Shown piece by piece: positions 11,651 to 23,447 of a stretch of 64,000 nucleotides of DNA (its first letter is position 1; each line of letters starts with the position of its first letter). The notes under the pieces were generated by a model. That model worked only from the letters and a program-made list of their open reading frames with translations. It was not told where the DNA came from and made no database searches. Both the position numbers and the translations under genes were made by a program. Source of the stretch: Phytoseiulus persimilis (lineage: Eukaryota; Arthropoda; Arachnida; Mesostigmata; Phytoseiidae). The stretch covers positions 46,868,745-46,932,744 of the forward strand of contig CM075102.1 in NCBI GenBank assembly GCA_037576195.1, given 5' to 3'.

Positions 11651-12718
11651 ATGCCGTTTACAAACATGAAACGAACGAGCGTCAAGAGATGGCGGCCCAA
11701 ACATAAGGTTCTCCTCGGTGTGGCCTTGTTGCTCGTGGTGTTGTGGTATTCCAGTGACGTTTTCGGTAGCAACGATATCATTTCCTCGATCGGACCCACC
11801 CCGATACGCCGAGTTGGAATCGACCCGAAATACCTTCGTTGGATGGACAACTCGACGAGGTACAACTACAACTTCAGAATCGTCGCGGAGCCCCGAATGA
11901 AAAGCTGTCCCACGGGCCTGTACGCCGTCGTTCCGTCTGCACCCCAGAACATCGCACGACGCAGGGCCATCAGACAGACATGGGCGAGAGATGTCGTTTC
12001 GAGGAAAAACTCGCATCTTATTTTCACTCTGGGCAAGACGAGCGACGCCGGCCTCGCAACCGACCTGAAATACGAACGAGACACGCACGATGACGTGGTG
12101 ATGTTCGATTTCGAGGACTCCTACAACAATTCCACCCTGAAAACTGTGCTCAGTGTGAACTACGCAGCAAGGTGCCAGCCAGCCTACTTCTTGAAAGCTG
12201 ACGATGACACATATGTCAACGTGGAACGGCTCCTCGCGAGCCTCCGACTCATAGAGGAAGCACTCAGGGAGCCGTTCTTCGCTGGTCAAGTTCATCAGGG
12301 AGCGAAACCCCATCGTACCCTCTCGAAATGGAGTGTGGACCACGAAGAATATCCGGAGAGTTCGTATCCCCCCTACATTAGCGGAAACTTGTACGTCATC
12401 TCCGGCTCGCTGCTGCCGTCTGTAGCTGCCACAGCATTGCACACTCGCCACCTCCATCTCGAAGACGTGTTCATGACTGGCTTGGTGGCGACAAAGCTAA
12501 TGATTCCGCGAGTGTCTCTGGAAGGAATTTGGGATTTGAGAAGGTCAACCACTCATAGCTGCGCCTACGACCAACTCATCTCAGGTCACTACGTTGACCC
12601 ATCCGTCATGCAGCAAATACACGACGAACGACGAACTTTCGTGCAATCCTGTACATCGCTGTTCTTCATTAGCTGGTGCTCTTGTGTTCCCAAAATCACC
12701 GAAATATTCATGATCTGA
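11651..12718 (+). CDS. GT31 beta-1,3-galactosyltransferase-like type II membrane protein
   Basis: This single-exon gene of 355 codons encodes a Golgi-type glycosyltransferase. Residues 7-19 are basic, and residues 20-35 form one membrane anchor (VLLGVALLLVVLWYSS), giving type II topology with the catalytic part in the lumen. GT31 landmarks occur in order: RRRAIRQTWA (103-112), FLKADDDTYVN with the metal-binding DDD at 184-186, YPPYISGNLYVIS (239-251) and LEDVFMTG with the ED pair at 271-272. There are N-glycosylation sequons at residues 67 and 160. It should transfer galactose or N-acetylhexosamine from a UDP-sugar in beta-1,3 linkage; acceptor and exact sugar cannot be read from sequence. 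A second ATG at 11666, just before the basic patch, is an equally good start. The lack of introns contrasts with its neighbours and could reflect an old retrocopy, though many GT31 genes are intronless. Confidence 0.92.
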   Translation: MPFTNMKRTSVKRWRPKHKVLLGVALLLVVLWYSSDVFGSNDIISSIGPTPIRRVGIDPKYLRWMDNSTRYNYNFRIVAEPRMKSCPTGLYAVVPSAPQNIARRRAIRQTWARDVVSRKNSHLIFTLGKTSDAGLATDLKYERDTHDDVVMFDFEDSYNNSTLKTVLSVNYAARCQPAYFLKADDDTYVNVERLLASLRLIEEALREPFFAGQVHQGAKPHRTLSKWSVDHEEYPESSYPPYISGNLYVISGSLLPSVAATALHTRHLHLEDVFMTGLVATKLMIPRVSLEGIWDLRRSTTHSCAYDQLISGHYVDPSVMQQIHDERRTFVQSCTSLFFISWCSCVPKITEIFMI

Positions 12719-15700
12719 TGGGTGATTCCCATGTGACAACCGGGCCAAACTGTTCTCGACGGTCAGTGCACTGAAACTGACCTGAGTGCTCACTGGCCAC
12801 TCTTGCGATTCTCAGATCATTTCGAGGGTCGCCGGTTACCCGAACCCCGGCGGTGGAAACCACTCGCAACCAGACCGGCCACTCCCATGCGGACAGAAGG
12901 ACCACGTGGTGGGCGAACACTCCCTTGCCAAAGACAATGCTCGAAGGCTTTTGGTCGGTCACGCTCGGCTGAGAGGAATTTTTCCGATACTCTGTGTACA
13001 TAAGCGCGAGGATTGATTCTCAACTGACATGGTCGACGTGCGTTGCGATCTGATGCGCATGAGCATCTGCTCGAACCCCTCCTGCATCCGTTGTTTCGAT
13101 CGAGGAGGAGTTGTCAGCTAATGATTAGGTCACAGCGGATCGCATTTCCGCTCGCGCGTCCGAATAAAGCACAGCCTGGAATCCTGACAGCATTTGCATC
13201 AATCTATCGTTATTTCAGTATTTGCCTTCTAGAGGGCTCTCGACAGCAGAATCGCTTCGTAACGAATGTTTCCCGATAGATCTCTCAGTTTCTCTCCTAT
13301 CCGGAGAAAGCCATCAGCATTCGTGAGTGTACCCAAAACATTGCTCCCGACACACTGAAACAGTGCTGTCCGAAGACAGCACGTATGCACACGTCGAAAC
13401 GAGCTCGCTGGTGTTAAGATGGAAGCCGTACGAAATGAACCGTCATTGTAGCGATCAGTTCCAATCTCCAAGCTATTTTTTGTATCGAGCAAGGGCGACG
13501 ATTGGACGGAAGGTTTCCTACTATTCTGCGAACGAGCATCGAATCAGTCGCCATGAGCTGGTCTAACACAGTTTTCTCGTACTCTGACCTCATTCGTGAC
13601 CCCGAGTTTGATTTGGGGACTCATATGGAATTCCGAGCTGAATCTCGACCCGCACAAGCGTGATTTTCGGGTATAGCCATCGAGTAGCCGCGATTCGAAG
13701 ATAGGCGAGACCTAATAGCTTTCTTGAGACGATTCCGAATTCCGCGACTTAATATGACCCACATTTATGCCGCCGTAGCATTTCATCGAGAATCCGGAAC
13801 TGTGCCGGGTCATCTTCGATACCTGTGACTGCGGCTGCGAAACGTAGCTAACGCCTAGGTTCAGAATTGATCGATTTAAATGAGCCCCTTCATCGAATCA
13901 CTGAAATTACACAACACGGAGCTTCTAGAGTGCCACCTGGGTTCGGTCGCATATTTTGCCGCCATGTCCAGCGGACGAGAGATTCTGATTTCCCGGAGGT
14001 TCTACGATTCGTGACGCCGTACCGCCCCCCTAAGTGCGGGAGTCGACCTTAACTTCAACTCGATGCATGGCTTTCATTCAATTAGGAAGGAAATTCGCAT
14101 CTTCCATTACACCCAGAGGTACTGTTGGGAAGCTCGAAACGAAAGTAATCTTACGGAAGAACCAACGCCAATGCAGTCCACGCTTCCTCTGGGAAGTGAG
14201 AATTTCGTAGCGGACGCCCTCAAAAACACTCATATGGAAATCAGCTGTTAGCTCTGAGTTGACGCTATAAACGGTGAAGTTGCCACAATCTCGGAGCTGA
14301 TCGAAAAAATTGCGGCCGGAATAGTAAACCTAAACGCGCTCAAACTCGGAATCGACCGAGGATTACAAAGGAGTGCGCAAAAGAACGAACAAAGTTTTGC
14401 GGAGTTCCAAAGTTCTAATTTGGCAGACTAGGAGCGCTCCGAACTTTGGAAGAAAGACACAATTAAGACGATCGGAGCGTAGAGGCTCCGAATGATTCTA
14501 CTAAAGCTCCTCCAGCCTGTAGTGCCCCAGTTCAATTTCCTTTTCGCTCTTCAGGGGTAGAAGTGGGCGTGTTCTCTTATCGCTGCAATGGGTGAAGTCG
14601 GAGATTTCTTCGTTCCGAACCACCTCCCGCCTTATCAATCGTGTCCCTAACTGTAAGAGCGCACCTTTTATGATGGAGGATACAGAGCTCTCGATCGCAG
14701 CTGATGTCATAAAATCGTGACGATCTGATCTCTGTCGACCCATTACGGGTTCTCGTCGATGAGGAATGAGAAAACGTCATGGGAGAGAACGAGATCTCGT
14801 TTAATCACATATTTATAGAGGCGGCGTTTCGGAGTGACCTTCTCAACACAACGCGCAGCACGGGCGACAGGGCAGCGCTTTCTCAACTCTGTTCATCTCC
14901 CACAGTAGTGAATCAAGACGCCTGATTTTGTCAGAACCTCCCCGCCCTGACTGGGCTGAACTTTCACCCGCAGGTTCTGGGAATTCCGGAAGCTTCGAAA
15001 GCGAATCAAACACCCAACAGGATTTTGGCGGGACTCGGAGCCAAAACCGTTCCATGGACCAAGAATTCAAGGGCGCGTGAATTTGAGCGTGATTATTGGT
15101 GTGAGGACGAACGTTTGCTGACCAATGTTCTGACGCTGAGAGGACGGGAGCCTCCAAATGAGAGGAGCGAACGAGCCTTGGAAGGAGGGGAGGGCGCCCC
15201 TTGCTTCCCGCGAGTCAGCCGATTGACGGAACCCCGAGAAAGTTCGATCTGATTCCGGAATATTCACTCGATAATTGCTGAGGTAACCCTCGCACATTGC
15301 TGTGGAGCATCATGTCGCTGCGTGGCAAGGCCAGGAATTGAGCGGGCTAGGAATCCGGATGCTTCAAAAGCTTGCATTCCACATGGGGCCGAACCCAGTC
15401 TTTCTCAGAGCCCGGTGGCTCCACCCAGGCAGCTGCTGTATTTTTCCTCAATCCGAAGAATTTCTGGCCTCCGCCACGGAGTTAAATTCCGATCCGGCAT
15501 TGATGAGTACCTTAGCAACCCCAGGAGAGAGGGTCACCCGCGATCGGTGAGGGGGATGTACAGAGTGCCCAGCCCCGTGTTTGCGCAGTGCGAGTGTATT
15601 AGTTGCCGATGGTAAGCATTGAGTATCGGGAAGTGGCCTGATGACTTTCCTAATTCGGACGATCTCATCAGCGCGACGCCGACCTATTTACAGCCATTTC

Positions 15701-18700
15701 CATCGCAGGTTCTCCAGGAAATGTATGCATTGATGACTAGTGTGGGAAGATCCTGTAGCATAATAACGTCATCAAGCAGACTCTGAGTACACGTATGGTC
15801 ACGCATTGTTCGAGGTCGGCAAGTTCAGTAAGGCACTAGCACGGCCAAATTGGGAAGGTTTCAATCGTCCCACTCATGATGACATTCCCCACGCATGGTT
15901 TTCGGAGGGAAATCTCGTGCGGAATTGAAATTGCTTCAACCATGCTACGAGGAAGGCTCCGCGATATTGAAATAGAGGGTCGGGAGCGGGGAATCGATTC
16001 AACGTTAATCCCCAAAACTGCGGGAGCCTGTAGTCCGCGAAACATGTCCTCGACGTTGTGACCATGAAGAAGTGTTTCTTCCACGCCCTCCCTCAAGCCT
16101 GAGTGCGCGTCACCTCAAAATCTCGCTTTCCTCCTCCTCCTGCCCGGCTCGGAGCGAGTACGCAAGCCCATGCCCCGAAAATTGCGTTGACCAAGCTGGT
16201 AAGCCGGAAACCCGGAATTTGGGAACGTTGTTCGGTTTGAGCTCGTGCCGGTGATGTGCATCAGTGACGCGTTTTTTTTTGTGCTCGAGCTATGACTGCG
16301 AAGTGTTCGCAACGTATGCAGCCTATCGGAGCCCGAATTTCAAAATATTCCAGAGCGTGATTCACCGTTGCTCCTCACGATCGAATGAACCGTCGCAATC
16401 CTCGGTTCAAGGCGCCACTTCAAGGAGGCGATCCAGAAAAGCAAGCGCTACTCCCAACCAGAATGTAGTACAGGAAGAACACCTCCGCGTTTCTCGGGCG
16501 GTTGGTTATTAGTGAGACTCTTCCGTAGGATCTCCGCTTAGTTATTGAATACAACTCGTCTTCGAGAAATCGTTCCAAGCTGACCGCGGTTTCCTTGCAC
16601 AGGCTAATTACGAATCTGAATTCTCCACTGCAGCCAGGGAACTTGACTGAGTTTCAGCCGCAGAAGCAAATGAAAGGAGTCTGGATGACTTGATCCGCTC
16701 GAGATGTTGCTGGGGGAGATCCTGCGCGAATTCGTGCGAGCTCTCCGCGGGCCACCGAAGAGGAGTGGAATCAAATAATTGGCCGCAAGATATGAGAGGG
16801 ATTTTTCACTTACATTCTGGGGTAGTGCAAGCGCCTGAGGTGCTCAGGCCTCGGAAAACACTAGATGTGCACCGATCAGGCGTTGTAGTGACGATAAGCA
16901 CTTTCGCGCGAAGCCAGCGTTTATTTATACGGCTCCCGAAAGGCGGGGTCTGAGCGCCCATTGGCTCTCGGAAGCGCTCTTAAAAGGCCCCATTGGCCGT
17001 ACGCGCCTAAACGTCATCCTGGCCAACGCGTGAGGTTCTGCGAACAGGTGGCGATCGAGGGATGTGACGACTGTAGCCTCAGCGTTTTGCCGTCCGCGAT
17101 CCACGAGGAGAGCGGACTACGTCGAGTCGAGAAAAACGGCCCCAGCATGGGGTTTCCACCGATTAAGAATCGAATTTCGCCCTTCGAAAGAAACTGATAT
17201 TTTTAGGGGATTTGTATGAGCCGCGCATATTTTCATCCTCTCCGCGCAAGCAGCAAAGGGAGGAACGGTTCGCGCTGGAATGAACGAGGTGCCGCCCTGA
17301 AGTCCTGTGGTCCCGACACATGAAACACGTTTTTGACTTCGACGTTCGCCCGCCCTCTGTTTTTTGACCATCTATGCAACGGGATGAGCTGCAGCGGGTC
17401 TCGGGAATCGAGGTTTTGACAGACATCACACTCCGAGTCTACTTAGAGACAGTAATGCTTCGGGACGGAAAAACGAATTGTCAGGATCCGATGTGAATCA
17501 TCCCCGATCGCTCTCCTGCAGGCTGCCAAAAAGCTCGAGCGTTTGTAGGTAGCGGGCTCACTAAATCGAGTCGAAGCAGGTTTCCCGAGTATATCGAGCG
17601 GTCATGGAAGCGGTCCGTCGCCCTACGAAATCGCTCATCGCTCCAATGTGTGCTTTCATCTCTAACGAGACTTCTAAGATGCACCATGACTGACTCCAGG
17701 AGCGACAGGCCACCCCACCACAGACCTGGCGGTCAACCGCGCTATTCTTGAATGCGAAAGCTTGTGGATCGCGTTTGCTTGCTCCTCCTTCCAGAGGAGT
17801 CCATCGTGGCTCGTTTCCGAGAGGCCCTGAAATGAAAAACATCTGACTGAAGAATGACACAAACACAGGGAAGCACCTGGGAGAATTTTCCACCGGAGAG
17901 CCCTTTTCTAGATCGTGTTGTCGATGTTCCCCGATTCCCGTTCAAGATCTAGACCGTAATAACTCAAACATCGAGCTAAGTTTCACGCGAATAGTCGCGA
18001 ATTAGCCAAGGATTATGATGATCGGAGCCGAGCCGAAACGTAACTTGAATGAATTACCAACGAGGAGTTTCGATCCCTCCAGAGCACTCCGACACTCATT
18101 CGATGCCACCTGAGCTTCGGTTCTCGACCCGAGCTATGAAAGCGGGAGGAATGACCAAGTTTCGACCAATTTTCAAACATTGCAATGAATATCCCTCGCT
18201 GTCAGCCTCAAGCAAAACGCTCTTGAACCAGGGTTGTGATGTATATTCTCATCGTTTGATTCGGAGATAGCAGGAGCTCGTAGAATCGACACAAGCTCAC
18301 AAGCTTTTCGCGACTTGCACGAGAGACCGCGATTGTGAGAAGATTTGAAAACACTTCTTCATCATCTCACCAAATTATGAAGTTCAGAAATGGTCCTGTT
18401 GCTCTGCTGTCTTCTGTTGAGCATCAGGGGAGAAACACAGACAGCATGAGGATCGAGGACATCGGAGCGACTCCGATTCTCGAGTGTATGAACTGCTGAT
18501 TCCGTCCTTCGGAGTTTGTGCCGACGACATGGGAAGGGCTCGCGCTCTTGGCACTCGCTGAAATAGAAACGCTCCACACGCAGCCTCGACGCTCTAAATG
18601 CGAAGGTCCGAAACGGCAGAACACGTCATACGAGAATACGTGAACAGGTTCGACGCGAATGCAATACAACTCACCCCGTGGTGGATTGGAATAGAATCAA

Positions 18701-19050
18701 TCAAGTATGATAGGAAGCGAAACTGGCCAAGACTCGCGATGAGCCGTTCCTATTCGAGCCCGCAACAGCCGGTTCTCAGTCTCCATCTTCTCAGCGAGCC
18801 GATCGCTTCCCGAGGTACCCTTATCAGCCTGAGGAGGGTTCTGAGCAAAGCTTCCGTGATCTAGGCATAGGAGTAGGAAAGAGCCGCAAGTCCTACTTTG
18901 CGGCGAAAAACATGAATTCTCTCTGCGTTCCTCAACCTACCGAACGGAATGCGGCGTCGAACGATTGATCAAACATCCATACAATAGTTCCGGATCAGTG
19001 ATCTGGAAGCCTCCACGGGAGCAGACAGGGACCAATTATTTCATCCAGAA

Positions 19051-19599
19051 TCAACATTCGCATCGAGGAAAGTTTCCCGTTACGCGTGAATAATATACTC
19101 GCGATCGGACGGGGCGCCGCATTCCATCAAAGTTAACGAGTACTCGCCCCGCTGCCCGCGAACGATTCATCCTTATTCTGAATTTCGGTGGGTTCGTTAG
19201 ACTGCTTTGCCAGCACAGGCGCCGTGTTACACTTTTCGGTGCTCTAGGTTTCGTGAAGTGTACAAGATCCAGAGGAACGTTGTCGAAAGGGAACGGTGAA
19301 GCCAACGAGACGTGAGGCTGAGCCTCGAAGTCGACCGAGCGGTCGTCTCTGCGAGAATCCAACATAGAGCATGAAGAGCGAACAACACGATCGAGGAGTC
19401 GGCAGGCGTCCGCGGTGTCAGCTCCAATTCTGAAGGAAGCCATTTGAAGTAGAAGCAGGGAAAACATGATGTCAAAAACTCTGAATGGAGATTGCCCCAA
19501 ATAGAAGAAGTTCGGAGGCGTCAAACGCTTCCCGGTAGTGTTTTCGAAGGCGTCAGGGAAAAATATGCTTCTTACCCTCCGATTGTCCCGAATCATCAC
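19051..19599 (-). CDS. long open reading frame, doubtful
   Basis: A 182-codon frame. Starting from an internal Met it reads MFSLLLLQMASF, which resembles a short signal peptide, followed by an Arg-rich, partly basic sequence ending in cysteines (PRCEC). No family is recognised, no poly(A) signal or intron supports it, and an 82-codon frame overlaps it on the same strand. It may be chance. Confidence 0.18.
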   Translation of the reverse strand: MMIRDNRRVRSIFFPDAFENTTGKRLTPPNFFYLGQSPFRVFDIMFSLLLLQMASFRIGADTADACRLLDRVVRSSCSMLDSRRDDRSVDFEAQPHVSLASPFPFDNVPLDLVHFTKPRAPKSVTRRLCWQSSLTNPPKFRIRMNRSRAAGRVLVNFDGMRRPVRSRVYYSRVTGNFPRCEC

Positions 19600-21575
19600 C
19601 CAGAACTCATCAAACTGAAAATCGACGGCTATATTCCGGATCGTTCACGTGAGTGAAGAGTCCAACTCGGATCATCCAGCATCTCCCACAATTGTCTCCA
19701 TCCCGAAGGACTGCCGGTCGGAGGTGAATTTTCCTCAGTAGGAACAGGATATCCACGACCGTTTTCCCTTGACAACTACAGAGGCAAGCGAACCGCGCGG
19801 CTTGCGAGGTGTCAGATGACAGGATGAATAGAGCGGGAGGGACTTTTACATCTGTGACGAGATTCACTCGCCCATGCTCCCGCGGTTGGATCACTGTTCG
19901 GGACCGTTATATTCAAACCATCTTGCGTTCCTGGGAGAGTCTCACCGGACTCGGACTGGATATCTGTCGTGCCACATGGGGTTTCTGAAGGAGATCTGGT
20001 GACATGTGCACTCCGTAACGGCAACGAGTCCCCGCAAACTAGTAGGACAGAGTCAAACATTCAACGTATTATCAGGGCGGACGTCAAGTTTCGGGTCGTC
20101 GTATATGCACCAAGTTGTTCAATGAGGAAATTCACGCCGCCTCGCGCAGTTGGAGCCGCTCGTGAAATCGTTCCAGCATGTCTTGGCACAGGAGCGAGTC
20201 TCACAATGAATTTCAGAATTCGACGAATGGTTGATTTTGACAATGATTCGGCGGAAGCTCTCACGGGAGGCTTCTTCTCCCCTCAGGGACAGGACCGTAA
20301 GAAAGAAGACATCGGAGCTTTTGCATCGATCCCCGAGTAACACTTGAGCGTCACTTCGTTCACCTCCGCGGCGCAGAGGACTGCAAGAGAGTTCAGCCCT
20401 GCGCCGATGGAATCAGCATGCGGCAAGTCAGTGCATTCGTTTCCGCTCCGAGCGAAAGAGATGATCCTGGAATGTGGGAAATATCGCTTCGAGCTTCGTG
20501 CAGGACAACCTAACGGATCATGTGAGGGGCCTGCTCCAGCTCGACACAAGATGAAAAGCCATTTTTCCTGACGGAGACGCCACTGATATAATGGAAAGGC
20601 GCACTGTGTGACAAACGGCGGATAATTATCAGAGAACGTGCTTATTCATTCATTGATCGCCGTCGAATGGTTCGCGAGAGCGTTCCACCGCGACGCAGGC
20701 GACAACAATGCTGGGGAAGCCATCCGAATTCATACCATGTTAGTTCATGTGATTGGAACTCCTCCGCCCGTGGATCTCCAGGAAGAGGCCACGCGATGGT
20801 GAATGCGGAGGCGCAGTTATTCCTCGTACCTTTCCTCATTCGCCTGGGTGAAAAGGCTTTACGGCAATGATCGGTCTGAAACCAACGAGGAAATTCGAGG
20901 AAGTACGTCCTCCGCATGTGAGAGTGGATGTGGATGACATCAGCGCACGGCTTGCTGTATTGTGAGCAGAGCTCACTCGTTATTCATATTTGCGAGCTGG
21001 AATGTTGTCGAGTGTACCCATCGAAGGTCGAAACGTTGCTCATCAATCAAGTAATGGGTATCCCAATGGTGGATCATTTCCTCGGCCATGCGTTATTTTG
21101 AGCGAGAGGGAATCGTATGGAGCAGTGTCGCCCCACGGGCTCGGTAATGAGTCATTACTAATGACCTCTCGGGCTGGGGGGCCAACGGCGAGTCAAGTCG
21201 GAGTGGGTGGCCGAGGCGGGGTTGAGAAACACTGGAGTAAAGGAAGGAACAGAACACATTGTCTCGAAAAGTATCCTACAGAATCAGGCAGTCAAGAATA
21301 TGATCATAGTCCATTTCCGTGGTCGTCGAATGGCTGATGATTTATTGTGGCCAAGAGAGGCGATTTTGAATTCCAGCACTTTGTGGTCGAAGTCAAAGAG
21401 GGACGCGAGAGTTTCGATGAATCCACATCATTCATGAGTTCAGATGGGTTGAACGACACGGAGGTCGTTCTTTTTACTTATTGACACTGTCAGCATTCCG
21501 GTTCATGAAAACTCTGTTGTTCGCGTGGATTCTTCCCCCCCCCCCCTCCTCCTCCTCCATATCCAAAGCTGCATG

Positions 21576-21613
21576 GATATGCAGTTGCCGCATCGATATG
21601 CAGTTGCCGCTTC
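21576..21613 (+). repeat. 19-bp tandem duplication
   Basis: Two direct copies of a 19-base unit beginning GATATGCAGTTGCCGC lie at 21576-21594 and 21595-21613, just after a C-run and CTC microsatellite. They differ at one base. Confidence 0.8.
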
Positions 21614-22561
21614 GATACGACTTTTTCTTCCACCCGGAAACGCAAGTCCTCATCCTGGAATGGGCTGGTGTGCCTCTCGGATGAGAAGAAAAGTCGTCGG
21701 TTCGACGCTTCAGCTGTTTGGTGGAGTGAATTAGGAACCTTCCAAGTCCGGCATTCTTCTCCGACTTCGGCTTCTCTGAGACGATCCGGGCGGGAAGGGG
21801 GAATCAAGGGAAGGGTTTTGTCGAGGAATCAGCGATTACTGAATATCACAATCGCTCGCCCTTTTTCGAGCTCTGACGCGATACTTCATCAGAAGGCATC
21901 ATACCGGGACGAACTGTATCGGGTGACTTTCAACGTTTCCCGACTGGTCAGGTGAAGAGCTTCAACGGGAAAGTAATTCTTGAGCCATTCCATAGACCTG
22001 GAAATCTCGAATCTGACAAGATTCCACAAAGTGATGAGCGAGAGAAGGAATAGTAAAAAAACATCCTGGCCATATTTGACTACTCTGTAGAGTTCCCTCT
22101 CGGCAATCCAGGGCGTCAGTAGATGCCAGAGGATTGCATCGTAGAGACATTGTCTTCCAGGCCTTTGAGCTTGGTAGCTTAGCCAGGGGGGCTCACCAGG
22201 CTTCACTCCCCCTACCCCAGGACTTCCGAGCTCAATACTGTTTCAGTCGAGCTTTCGGGAGAAATTCTGTATCTCTGGCCATTCGGAGCCGAGCAGTATG
22301 TAAGATTATGTGGTAGAAGCGATCGATGAAGACTATTGATCTCAAATCACATGAGGTCCGGAAACCTCAACGCCGCGCTTCTGGGCTTTCAAGTCGAACG
22401 TAAGCTCTCTGGGTGTTGTTGACAGAGCGATCCCACCCCACCATTCTCATTCGACTCCATGAATTGATATATTTCAAAAACTCTCCGTGAATAGTTCAAG
22501 ACATAGGGGAGGTTTTTTGGGCCGCTACAGAATTCGTCGAAGGTAGGCAAGGTAAAGAATC

Positions 22562-22586
22562 AGTTTCCTTCCACAGGGAAAATCCT
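22562..22586 (+). repeat. dispersed repeat end (GGGAAAATCCTGGTTACGCC)
   Basis: This stretch shares TCCTGGTTACGCC and the preceding A-rich hairpin loop with a copy at 31075-31098, which suggests a mobile-element terminus. CAGGGA and TCCTGG form an imperfect stem. Confidence 0.45.
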
Positions 22587-23447
22587 GGTTACGCCACTGT
22601 TTATGCTCATCGAAATTTGAATAGGAAGTTGCTTCAATTATCATTTGAAGAACAGTCGGTCCGAGACGAGCTAGTGAATTTTGGGGCCGAGACGGATTTT
22701 CAGATTGAGGACCATGGTTCCAAGAATTTTCGGTGAACGGTCCTTGCTTATCATCATTAATCGTCCCGCATGGCCATGAAACTCCGTCTTCGCTCAGAAT
22801 GGAATCTTCCCTTTAAAGTCAAGATCGCAGTCTGAAAACTGAGAGCTTGAGTCTTGGGCTTCATGTCGTCAGCTAGGCCGGCTGTAGCTGATGGGTTGCC
22901 ACTTCGTTTCCGTGAGCATAGTCCGTCGCTCCGCCCTCTCGGATGAACTTCCGATTCTCATCAGACTAATCTGTTACTTATCATCCTTCAGAAGCGACCC
23001 GGTCGACTCTATCCCAAGGTTGCCTCCATCAGGTGCTATTCAACGCAGACTACTTCGGAAACATGATATCTCTGATTTGAGAAAGCGATGGTCTATGAGT
23101 GTATTCGCTCAGCACGAAGCTATCTCTCGCGTTGCTCTAGTCTCCAGTTGCGCGCCTCTTTCCATCTGTGGTACAGGTGCGCTCTGTGGTACGTATCAGG
23201 CCAGCCGTTTCCTCAACGCTGTGTGAACTCTCTCGATCGGTCAGTCAAAACGCTCGACAGATTCAGAATCGAGAGTCAGACTGAACGAGTCCTCAGAACA
23301 AAATATCATCCAATCCTTGTTGGCGAAACTTTGATTTGCTGAGGGCACCTCCCGGTAGTCTCATGCTCGTGGCGGGTTTGTGGTGTCAGATGGTACCAGA
23401 GCGGCATAAATTCCCATGCCAGTGTGTTTGCGCTCCAAAACGGCAAA

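Larger units (their letters stand above)
12719..23447. other. 10.7 kb region without supported genes
   Basis: No frame here has recognisable domains or splice-consistent exons. AATAAA at 13163-13168 could serve the GT31 gene. The longest frame is at 19051-19599 (minus), listed separately. A C-rich/CTC run lies at about 21535-21560, followed by a 19-bp tandem pair. A dispersed repeat end lies near 22562. No tRNA or rRNA was recognised. Confidence 0.4.

Noticed and set aside
11633-12457. 274-codon minus-strand frame
   Set aside because: It is the antisense shadow of the GT31 gene, whose plus-strand frame has all family motifs.
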